From positions 5,568 through 69,567 of the forward strand of contig CAZJHD010000022.1 in assembly GCA_964545855.1 (NCBI GenBank): DNA of 64,000 nt. Direction: 5' to 3'. Source of the DNA: CAZJHD01 sp964545855. GTDB taxonomy: Bacteria > Planctomycetota > UBA1135 > JACQFD01. This document shows positions 16,202 through 23,320 of the stretch, piece by piece. Numbering within the stretch: position 1 is the first letter of the stretch; each line of letters opens with the position of its first letter. The position numbers and the translations under genes were made by a program. The notes beneath the pieces were generated by a model that was not told the origin of the DNA, did not search any database, and saw only the letters and a list, made by a program, of their open reading frames with translations.

Positions 16202-17023
16202 TTGATCCACGGCAAGCGCGTCGTCGTCGTTCTCCCGGCCTACAACGCCGCGAAGACGCTCGAGCGAACCTACCGCGCCATTCCGCGCGACGTGGTCGAC
16301 GAGGTCGTGCTCGTGGACGACGCGAGCCACGACGAGACCGTGGCGGAGGCCCATCGGCTCGGCATCCCGACGTGCGTGCACGCCGAGAATCGCGGTTACG
16401 GAGCGAACCAGAAGACCTGCTACGCCGAGGCGCTGCGGCGCGGGGCCGACGTCGTCGTGATGCTGCACCCCGACTACCAGTACGAGCCGCGTCTCGCCGG
16501 CACGATGGCGGCGCTCGTCGCGAGCGACATCTACGACGTGGTCCTCGGCTCGCGGGTCCTCGGCATCTCCGCCCTGAAGTCGGGGATGCCTCCCTGGAAG
16601 TACGTCTCGAACCGCGCGCTCACCTTCGTCGAGAACATCCTCCTGGGGCGCAAGCTCTCGGAGTACCACACGGGCTACCGGGCCTTCTCGAGGCAGGTGA
16701 TCGAGCGGCTGCCGCTCCTCGAGAACTCCGACGACTTCGTGTTCGACAACCAGATGCTCGCCCAGGTGGTCCACTTCGGCTTCCGCATCGGGGAGATCTC
16801 CTGCCCCTGCCGCTACGAGCCGGAGTCGTCCTCGATCAACTTCCGGCGCAGCGTGAAGTACGGTTTCGGAGTGCTCGGGACGGCCGTGCTCTACCGGCTG
16901 GCCCGGTGGGGAATCGTTCGCCCGTCGATCTTCAGCGACGGGGGCCGCAGGGTCGAAACGACGGGGGCCCCCACGGCGACGGGCGTGGCGAGCCGCGGCC
17001 CGACGATTCCCGAGCCCGGCTGA
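16202..17023 (+). CDS. Glycosyltransferase family 2 (dolichyl-phosphate mannose synthase-like)
   Basis: A GT-A enzyme of about 273 residues likely to move a sugar from a nucleotide donor to a polyprenyl phosphate or another membrane acceptor. Conserved motifs are RVVVVLPAYNAAKTLERTY at the N-terminus, VVLVDDASHDET, the donor-site HPDYQY, VLGSR, and the acceptor loop HTGYRAFSR. The conserved domain starts directly after the TTG at 16202, so I take that start; an in-frame ATG at 16097 would add 35 low-complexity residues, and that ATG lies inside a TATGGT box that may be the promoter. Neighbouring membrane glycosyltransferase and SGNH hydrolase genes suggest envelope glycan or glycolipid work. 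Confidence 0.85.
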   Translation: MIHGKRVVVVLPAYNAAKTLERTYRAIPRDVVDEVVLVDDASHDETVAEAHRLGIPTCVHAENRGYGANQKTCYAEALRRGADVVVMLHPDYQYEPRLAGTMAALVASDIYDVVLGSRVLGISALKSGMPPWKYVSNRALTFVENILLGRKLSEYHTGYRAFSRQVIERLPLLENSDDFVFDNQMLAQVVHFGFRIGEISCPCRYEPESSSINFRRSVKYGFGVLGTAVLYRLARWGIVRPSIFSDGGRRVETTGAPTATGVASRGPTIPEPG

Positions 17024-17064
17024 CTCCGCTCCGGCCGCGGGAAGCACCTGCAGGCCCGATGGTC

Positions 17065-17070
17065 TAGACT
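17065..17070 (+). promoter_or_regulatory. -10-like TAGACT upstream of the radical SAM gene
   Basis: TAGACTT lies 42 nt after the GT2 stop and about 180 nt before the radical SAM start. The same TAGACTT string occurs at 31434 ahead of the small lipoprotein gene. A perfect small hairpin GGCCTC-TCC-GAGGCC follows at 17077-17091. Promoter assignment is weak because no -35 element is visible. Confidence 0.25.
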
Positions 17071-17250
17071 TCGTGCGGCCTCTCCGAGGCCCTCGGACTC
17101 GTCGATCGGAAGCCCCGATGGGGCGCACTCCCCGATCGCCGATCGTCCGGTCCACCACCGACTTCCGCCACCGAGTCGACTCGACTCACGCATCGATCGG
17201 CCGCGTTCGAAATCCGGCGCGCCCGAATCCCGACAGCACCGAGGAGCCCC

Positions 17251-18588
17251 GTGTCCACCGTTCAAGCGACCCCTCCCGTCAAGACCTACACGGCCGAAGA
17301 GCTGGAGGAGCTCAAGCGCAAGAACGAAGCCCTCGCGATGGAGGAGCGCCGCACGCGACCCGACGTGGTCAAGGCGTGGCCGCAGTACCTCACCATCATG
17401 AACACGTTCAAGTGCGACCTCGAGTGTCCGATGTGCTTCAAGCAGCTCGACGACGTGTTCAACATGTCGCTGCCGGACATGGACTGGGGCGTGTTCGAGA
17501 AGGTGGCGCACGAGGCGTTCCCCTATCTGCGCCTCATCAACATGACGGTGTCTGGAGAGCCGCTGATCTCCAGGAACATCTTCAAGGAGCTGGAGATGCT
17601 CCGCCGGTACCGGGTCAAGACCGACATCACGACGAACGGGATGCCGCTCGCTCGGCGCGGACTCCTCGAGGCGCTCCTCCCGGTCTGCCACTCCCTCACG
17701 ATCTCCTTCGACGCGGCCACCAAGCGGACCTTCGAGTACATCCGCAAGGGCGCCCATTGGGAGACCGTGCTGAAGAACCTGAAGCTCTTCGACGAGCGCC
17801 GGAAGACGATGCCGCCGGAGGAGCGGCCCGTGTTCCGGATGAACCACATCTACCAGCACGCGAACCTGAAGGAGCTCGTCACGCTGGTGGAGCTCGCCCA
17901 CGAGATCGGCATCGACTACCTGAGCGTCGAGCACGTCTACGTGCACCGCGACTACCAGGACGCGACGTCGCTCCTCCACTACCGCCGGCTCGCGAACGAG
18001 ATGATCGAGCGGGCCCGCGAGCGCGCCGTGCAGCTCGGGCTCCAGGGCAAGTTCCCGCCGCTCTACGACGTCTCGGACGGCGTTCCGGACAAGTCCTACG
18101 AGCCTCCGTCGGAGGAGTGGCTCGTCGCGGAAGCGAAGAAGAAGAACCCCACGGCCCAGTTCAAGAACTCGCCTCCGCCTCCCATCGGGCCCCTCACGGC
18201 GGCGCGGCAGATGGGATTCACCAAGAACGAGGAGATCCTCGGCGCGCGCCAGCAGGGCTGGTTCGTCCCGAAGGCCTTCGACTACGGCGTGCCCCAGTTC
18301 GGCGAGTCGCTGATCCCCGACGATCAGGTGAAGTACAACCACTGCCTCTACCCCTGGCGCGAGGCCTTCGTCGCCTGGGACGGACAGGTGGGGCCCTGCT
18401 GCTCGCCCGCCCTCTTCGAGGCGGGAGACATGGGCAACCTGAAGGATCACGCCACCTTCGCGGAGATCTGGAACGGTCCGATCTACCAGCGGCTCCGGAG
18501 CTCGATCCGCACGGGCAAGACCTACAAGTTCTGCCGGCACTGCTACATCGTGAATCCGGAGGATCCGGAGTCGTACAGTCTGACGTGA
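17251..18588 (+). CDS. Radical SAM protein with SPASM-like C-terminal domain
   Basis: A 445-residue iron-sulfur enzyme that cleaves SAM to start radical chemistry. The N-terminal cluster motif is CDLECPMC (Cys55, Cys59, Cys62) preceded by a helical stretch of about 40 residues. VSGEPLISRNIF and DITTNGMPL follow, as expected for the TIM-barrel core. The C-terminal part has further cysteines in the SPASM pattern: NHCLYPW, GPCCSPALFEAGDMGNL, and FCRHCYI. The GTG start has a GAGGAG ribosome site 4 nt upstream. Such proteins modify peptides, sugars or aminoacyl groups; no precursor peptide gene is visible nearby. Adjacency to GT2 and SGNH genes makes a role in glycan or lipid modification possible but unproven. 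Confidence 0.85.
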   Translation: MSTVQATPPVKTYTAEELEELKRKNEALAMEERRTRPDVVKAWPQYLTIMNTFKCDLECPMCFKQLDDVFNMSLPDMDWGVFEKVAHEAFPYLRLINMTVSGEPLISRNIFKELEMLRRYRVKTDITTNGMPLARRGLLEALLPVCHSLTISFDAATKRTFEYIRKGAHWETVLKNLKLFDERRKTMPPEERPVFRMNHIYQHANLKELVTLVELAHEIGIDYLSVEHVYVHRDYQDATSLLHYRRLANEMIERARERAVQLGLQGKFPPLYDVSDGVPDKSYEPPSEEWLVAEAKKKNPTAQFKNSPPPPIGPLTAARQMGFTKNEEILGARQQGWFVPKAFDYGVPQFGESLIPDDQVKYNHCLYPWREAFVAWDGQVGPCCSPALFEAGDMGNLKDHATFAEIWNGPIYQRLRSSIRTGKTYKFCRHCYIVNPEDPESYSLT

Positions 18589-18598
18589 TCGGCGCGGA

Positions 18599-18613
18599 GG
18601 CCCCGACGGGGCC
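18599..18613 (+). terminator. Short perfect hairpin after the radical SAM gene
   Basis: GGCCCC-GAC-GGGGCC lies 10 nt after the stop codon in the 61-bp gap before the SGNH hydrolase gene. It has no T-tract, so it may act as an mRNA-stabilising structure or weak attenuator rather than a classical terminator. Confidence 0.3.
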
Positions 18614-18649
18614 ACGGCCGGAACTCCTCCACGTCAGAGACGAATCCGA

Positions 18650-20146
18650 GTGACCTCTTCGAAGTCGCTTGCGCTGGTCGCGGGCCTGCTCGCAGCGGGC
18701 GTTCTCGCGGGCACCTTCTTCCTCTTCCTGCGGCCTGGTCTGGGCGGGTTCGATGCGGCGGGAATTCGCGACTACAACGAGTTCCTCGCGCGCGCGATCG
18801 GGCCCGGCGAGGGCGGCGCGCCCTGGGGCCTTCAGCCGGGCTTCGACGGAGGCGACCGGCTCCGCGTCGACTCCCTCGGGCTGCGGTCGCGCGAGCTGTC
18901 GCCGAAGAAGTCGCTGCCGCGGATCCTGATCCTCGGAGACTCCTTCGCCTTCGGCTACGGCCTGCCCGAGGGCGAGCCCTTCGCGCACGTCCTGCAGAAG
19001 CGTCTGGAGGGGAAGGCGGAGGTCGCGAACGCGGGCGTGAGCGGCTTCGAGATCCAGGACAGCGCGAAGCAATTCTTCCGCGTCGTGGACCGGGTCGACC
19101 CCGATCTCGTGTTCGTGACCTTCGTCGTGAACGACCTCGACGACTCGCGGGCCTTCGACGCAGCGGGGCGCTACGTCCGGGCGCCGCACCTCTCGGAGCT
19201 CCCCGAGGGCTTCTTCACGAGCTCCACGAACATCCAGCGCATCGCGAGCCTCTCGGGGATGTCGGGAGAGCTCTTCATCCGGTTCCTGCAGCAATTCCCC
19301 GGCGGGGATCACCTGCTAGCACTCGGCGTCGGTCCCTACGCGCGTTCCCGCTGGGCCCGCTTCGCGAGCGAGCTCGGCAGGATCCATGGCGAGGTCGCGC
19401 GCCGGGGTGCGCGTCTCGCGCTCTTCGCCTATCAGCCGCCGGAAGCGGGCGCCAACGCGCGGCTCCTCGAAGTCTGCGGTCCGCTCGGGATCCCCGTGTT
19501 CGGCACCGATCCCGCGATCCCGCTCGGTACCTCCGAGTACCGGCTCGACTGGGATCCGCACCCGAACGCCAAGGCGCACGCGCACTTCGCCGACCGCCTC
19601 CTCGGCGCGATCGCCCAAGCCGGGGTCGTGCCCGGGATCGGTGTCCCGCCCCTGGAGCCCCTCGTCGCGACCCCGGCCCTCGAGCAAGCGTGGAAGAGCG
19701 ATTACGCGGCGATCGTTCGCAACGGTCTCCATCCCGAGGTGGTCTTCCTCCCGGAGAGCCGCCGCAGCAACCTCCAGCAGGCGATCGCGGGATTCGAGAA
19801 CGCGTCGGGTCTCCTCGGGGCGCGCGCCGTCGTCCTCCTGCATTCGGCGCGCCCGTTCCGGAAGCTCCGGCTGACGGCCTCTCTCGACAGCCCCGGCGAG
19901 GCCGCCGCGGCGCGAGAGCTCGAGGTGCGGCTCGGCGGCTCTCCGGAGGCCCTGCGCATCTCCGTCGGGAAGGAAGCCCTCGAGACCGACCTCGACGTCG
20001 ATCCGGCGCTCGTCGAGGCGATCGAGCAGGGCACGACCTCCTATCTGCTGGAGGTCGACGTCCGCGATCCCATCGTGATCGCGGCGGCGCCGCAGGAGCG
20101 CGCCCGAGCCCTCGGTGTCCGGATCCGACGCATCGAGGTGTACTGA
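18650..20146 (+). CDS. Membrane-anchored SGNH/GDSL hydrolase
   Basis: A 498-residue protein with an N-terminal membrane anchor or signal (residues 7-28) and an SGNH esterase fold. The nucleophile is Ser98 in RILILGDSFAFGYG; the glycine block is NAGVSGFEIQD; the asparagine block is FVVNDLDD; and the catalytic Asp/His are in WDPHPNAKAH (Asp302, His304). After residue 335 comes a C-terminal region of about 160 residues rich in beta strands, without a family I recognise. GTG start. Enzymes of this kind often remove or add acyl groups on surface polysaccharides or cleave lipid esters. The GT2 and radical SAM neighbours point the same way; the substrate is unknown. Confidence 0.8.
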   Translation: MTSSKSLALVAGLLAAGVLAGTFFLFLRPGLGGFDAAGIRDYNEFLARAIGPGEGGAPWGLQPGFDGGDRLRVDSLGLRSRELSPKKSLPRILILGDSFAFGYGLPEGEPFAHVLQKRLEGKAEVANAGVSGFEIQDSAKQFFRVVDRVDPDLVFVTFVVNDLDDSRAFDAAGRYVRAPHLSELPEGFFTSSTNIQRIASLSGMSGELFIRFLQQFPGGDHLLALGVGPYARSRWARFASELGRIHGEVARRGARLALFAYQPPEAGANARLLEVCGPLGIPVFGTDPAIPLGTSEYRLDWDPHPNAKAHAHFADRLLGAIAQAGVVPGIGVPPLEPLVATPALEQAWKSDYAAIVRNGLHPEVVFLPESRRSNLQQAIAGFENASGLLGARAVVLLHSARPFRKLRLTASLDSPGEAAAARELEVRLGGSPEALRISVGKEALETDLDVDPALVEAIEQGTTSYLLEVDVRDPIVIAAAPQERARALGVRIRRIEVY

Positions 20147-20362
20147 GCGACGGTCGCGCGTCGCCGGCGGCCGCTCTCGGCGCGCTTCTCGCGGCCCTCG
20201 TCGCGAGGTAGTCTTCGCACCCCCGTACAAGCCGAGCGCCTCGAGGAGGGTTCGCATCGGGGATGGCCTTCGAACGAAGAACCGAGGAAACAATCGAGGA
20301 AGCAAGGGCCCGGTGCGTCACGCCGGGGCTCACGGGCGCAGCCCGGAGGATGACCGCGCCGC

Positions 20363-21694
20363 ATGGAATCGCAGAATCAAGCGCTACGGAACTACTACCG
20401 AGTCGCGGGACCGCACCTGGATGCGGACGTCACGGCTCTCCACGGGAAGACGGATCGCGACGACGTGGCCTTCTATGTCGACATCGCGCGCCGAGCGGGA
20501 GGGCCCGTGCTGGAGTTCGGCGCGGGCACGGGTCGCGTCGGGCTGGAGCTCGTGCGCGCGGGGATCCCCTACACCGGCGTCGACCTCGTGCAGTCCTCGA
20601 TCGAGATCTTCGCCGACAAGCTCGGCGACGACGTCGATCCGGCGCGCGTGAAGCTGAAGGAGGGCGACGTGCGCACGATGCAGCTCGATCGCCGATTCGC
20701 CTGCGTCGTCGCTCCCGGCCGCGTCTTCGAGCACCTGCTCACCGACGACGATCGGCGGCGGGCGCTGAACCGCGTGAAGGCTCATCTCGTTCCCGGCGGG
20801 CTCTTCGTCCTGGACGCGGAGATGCCGTCCTTCGATCTCCTGGCGAGCGCGAAGGAGGGCAAGGCGACGAAGCCCGAGACGGAGCTCGAGCGCCCCGGCA
20901 AGGGCAAGGGCAAGGTGCGGCGCACGTCGTCCGTCGTCGTCGATCGAGCGAACCAGCTCCTTCGCATCCATCACGAGTGGCTCGACGTGGGCGCACGCGG
21001 TGCCGCGAAGTCGACGGGCGAGGGAGACCTGACCCTCCGCTGGAGCTACCGCTTCGAGCTGGAGCTCCTGCTCCGAGGCGCGGGCTTCGAGATCCTCGAG
21101 CTGTACGGTGGCTTCGACCGCCGGCCCTTCGATGGCGTCTCGGGATCGATCGTCGTCATCGCTCGGCCGCTGCCGGTCGCGCGGCGGACGATGCGCCGGC
21201 GTTCGTCCCGGCCCTCGAGCGAAGCGGGCCCGCGGAGGTCGGGGCCGCGAGGGCAGGGCTTCCGAGGCGACGGATTCCGCGGCGAGGGCTCCCGGCAGGG
21301 CGGCTACTCCCGTGCGGGCGGGGGCTCCCGCCCGGGCGGAGGCTTCCGTTCGGGCGGTGGCTTCGGCCGGCCCCAGAGCGGACGACCGGGAGGCTATGGC
21401 CGTCCGGGCGGCGGCTACGGGCGGGGCGACGACTCCCGCGGCGGATTCCGGGACGGGGGGCGGGACGCGCCGCGCCCCCGGACCTACGGCGACGACGACG
21501 GCTACCGCGCGGGAGGCGACGATCGATCGGGAGGCGATCGATTCGGCGGTGACCGCTTCGGGGATCCCCGCTCCGGCGACGGTCGCTCGCGCGAGAGCGG
21601 AGCGCCGGAGTTTCCGCGTCCCGCGGCGCCGCGGCCTCGGCCGCCGATGTCCGGCGGCGGCTTCGGCCCGAAGGACGACGAGCCCGGGACCTGA
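20363..21694 (+). CDS. Class I SAM methyltransferase with long Arg/Gly-rich tail
   Basis: The first 270 residues form a Rossmann methyltransferase: SAM motif I VLEFGAGTGRVG at 49-60, the acidic end of strand 2 in YTGVDLVQSS, and a fold completed by VSGSIVVIARPL near 259-270. The remaining 173 residues are low complexity, made of repeated RGG, GGYGRP, RGDG and GGDR units with Tyr and Phe between, like eukaryotic RGG-box RNA-binding tails. The tail keeps the codon bias and frame of the gene to its stop, so it looks genuine. The methyl acceptor is unknown; the tail suggests RNA binding or condensate formation. It is followed 33 bp later by an M28 peptidase gene. Confidence 0.75.
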   Translation: MESQNQALRNYYRVAGPHLDADVTALHGKTDRDDVAFYVDIARRAGGPVLEFGAGTGRVGLELVRAGIPYTGVDLVQSSIEIFADKLGDDVDPARVKLKEGDVRTMQLDRRFACVVAPGRVFEHLLTDDDRRRALNRVKAHLVPGGLFVLDAEMPSFDLLASAKEGKATKPETELERPGKGKGKVRRTSSVVVDRANQLLRIHHEWLDVGARGAAKSTGEGDLTLRWSYRFELELLLRGAGFEILELYGGFDRRPFDGVSGSIVVIARPLPVARRTMRRRSSRPSSEAGPRRSGPRGQGFRGDGFRGEGSRQGGYSRAGGGSRPGGGFRSGGGFGRPQSGRPGGYGRPGGGYGRGDDSRGGFRDGGRDAPRPRTYGDDDGYRAGGDDRSGGDRFGGDRFGDPRSGDGRSRESGAPEFPRPAAPRPRPPMSGGGFGPKDDEPGT

Positions 21695-21727
21695 TCGAAG
21701 CCCGGCGCGCGCGGAGCGATCCCCTCG

Positions 21728-23167
21728 ATGCGAATCCTCGTCGCGACGATGCTCCTCGCGGGGCTCGCCCTGCCGGCGTCCGGATGGTCGCCGGGGCTGG
21801 CATTCCGATCGCCGCAGGATGCGAAGGTCTCTCCGGCGGCGCTGCCGGAGTGGGTTCCCGATCCCGAGATCGCGGCGGCGCTGAAGACCATCCGGGGCGC
21901 CGACCTCCTCGAGACCGTGCGAGCTCTCGTCGCCTGCGGCACCCGTCATAGCGCGAGCGACGACGGGGCGAGCGACGACGGGGCGTCGGAGGCGGCGGCG
22001 CGTCGCGACGGCCGGGCGCTCCCGACGCGCGGGATCGGTGCCGCGCGCCGCCTCCTGGTGGACCGGCTCCGCGCCCTCTCGGCCAAGACCGGCGGACGTC
22101 TGGAGGTCCACGAGGAGTGGATCGACCTCGAGTCGCGCGACCGGCTCCCCGGCGGGCGTGCGCGGGGAGCCAACGTGATCGCGCGGCTCCCGGGCCGATC
22201 CGATCCGGACCGCGTGATCGTCGTCTCCGGTCACTACGACTCGATCAACTCGCGCTACGACCAGCGACGGGGCGGCATCGACGTCGAAGGTGACGCGCCC
22301 GGCGCCGACGACGATGCGTCCGGCGTCGCCGTGGTTCTCGCCTGCGCGGCCGCGCTCGCCGGACTCGAGATGGAAGCGACGGTCGAGTTCGCCGCCTTCA
22401 CGGCGGAGGAGCAGGGGCTCCACGGCTCGCGGGCGCACGCCATCGCTCTGAAGAGCCGCGGTGCGCGGGTCGAGGTGGCCATCACGAACGACATCGTCGG
22501 CGCGAGCCGCGGTCCCGACGGGGTCGTCCGCGACGGCTACGTCCGGCTCTTCTCCGCCTGCCCCGACGGCCTCGATTCTCCGGCGCGCAACTTGGCCCGT
22601 CATGCGGTCGAAGTGGCGCGTCTCCACGTCGCGCCCTTCGAGCCGAAGCTCGTCTTCCGGCCCGATCGCTTCGGCCGAGGAGGAGACCACACGTCCTTCG
22701 AGGCCGAGGGCTTCCCGGGTCTCCGGTTCACGGAGCCGCGCGAGGACTACAGCCACCAGCACCAGACCGTGCGCGAGGAGGGCGGCGTCCGCTACGGCGA
22801 CCTGCCGGAGCACCTCGACCCGGAGTACCTCGCGCGCGTCGCGCGGCTGAACGCGGTGCTCGTGGCGGAGCTCGCGCGCGCGCCGGCGCCGCCGGAGGGC
22901 GTCTCCGTCAACGGCGCGATGCGCTCGGACACGGAGGTCCGATGGACTCCGGCGGAGGACGGCTCCGTCGCGGGCTACGAGATCGTCGCGCGCGACACGA
23001 CGGCTCCCCTCTGGGAGCACGTCTTCGCCGCCGGGCCGGGCCCCCGGGGGGTCGCGCCCGTGCTCCTCGACGATCACGTGGTCGGGCTGCGCGCCGTGGG
23101 GAAGAACGGCCGGCGCTCGCCGGCGGTCGTCCCCGGTGCCGGCGGCGGCCGCGGGCGGACTCGGTAG
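21728..23167 (+). CDS. Secreted M28-family zinc peptidase with C-terminal FN3-like domain
   Basis: A 479-residue exported peptidase. An N-terminal signal (VATMLLAGLALPASG) is followed by the M28 catalytic domain: His169 in VSGHYDSIN, the Asp ligand in GADDDASG (192-198), Glu227/Glu228 in FTAEEQGLHGS, Asp255 in ITNDIVG, and the last histidine in EDYSHQHQ. The final 80 residues (VSVNGAMRSDTEVRWTPAED and on) look like a fibronectin type III-like module, often found on secreted hydrolases. A short insertion around 75-90 holds a duplicated SDDGA unit. It is distinct in length and details from the M28 enzyme at 4274. Substrate not predictable. Confidence 0.87.
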   Translation: MRILVATMLLAGLALPASGWSPGLAFRSPQDAKVSPAALPEWVPDPEIAAALKTIRGADLLETVRALVACGTRHSASDDGASDDGASEAAARRDGRALPTRGIGAARRLLVDRLRALSAKTGGRLEVHEEWIDLESRDRLPGGRARGANVIARLPGRSDPDRVIVVSGHYDSINSRYDQRRGGIDVEGDAPGADDDASGVAVVLACAAALAGLEMEATVEFAAFTAEEQGLHGSRAHAIALKSRGARVEVAITNDIVGASRGPDGVVRDGYVRLFSACPDGLDSPARNLARHAVEVARLHVAPFEPKLVFRPDRFGRGGDHTSFEAEGFPGLRFTEPREDYSHQHQTVREEGGVRYGDLPEHLDPEYLARVARLNAVLVAELARAPAPPEGVSVNGAMRSDTEVRWTPAEDGSVAGYEIVARDTTAPLWEHVFAAGPGPRGVAPVLLDDHVVGLRAVGKNGRRSPAVVPGAGGGRGRTR

Positions 23168-23295
23168 CGGGACGCGCGGAGAGCGCTCCCCGGAGAGCCC
23201 GGAGCGTCGGCGGGCCGTCGACGTGCGGAGCGCACGACCGCGCGACCGCACGACCGCGCGAGGCCGCGACGGCGGCGATTCCATCGCAACGTCTG

Positions 23296-23301
23296 TATGC
23301 T
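23296..23301 (+). promoter_or_regulatory. -10 box TATGCT before the large lipoprotein gene
   Basis: TATGCTCCG lies 19 nt before the ATG at 23321, leaving a leader of only about a dozen nucleotides. An ATG inside the box (23297) is in frame and would add eight residues, but it weakens the signal peptide, so the box reading is preferred. It matches the boxes before 7044, 9290 and 51390. Confidence 0.35.
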
Positions 23302-23320
23302 CCGCCGCCCCGACGAACCG

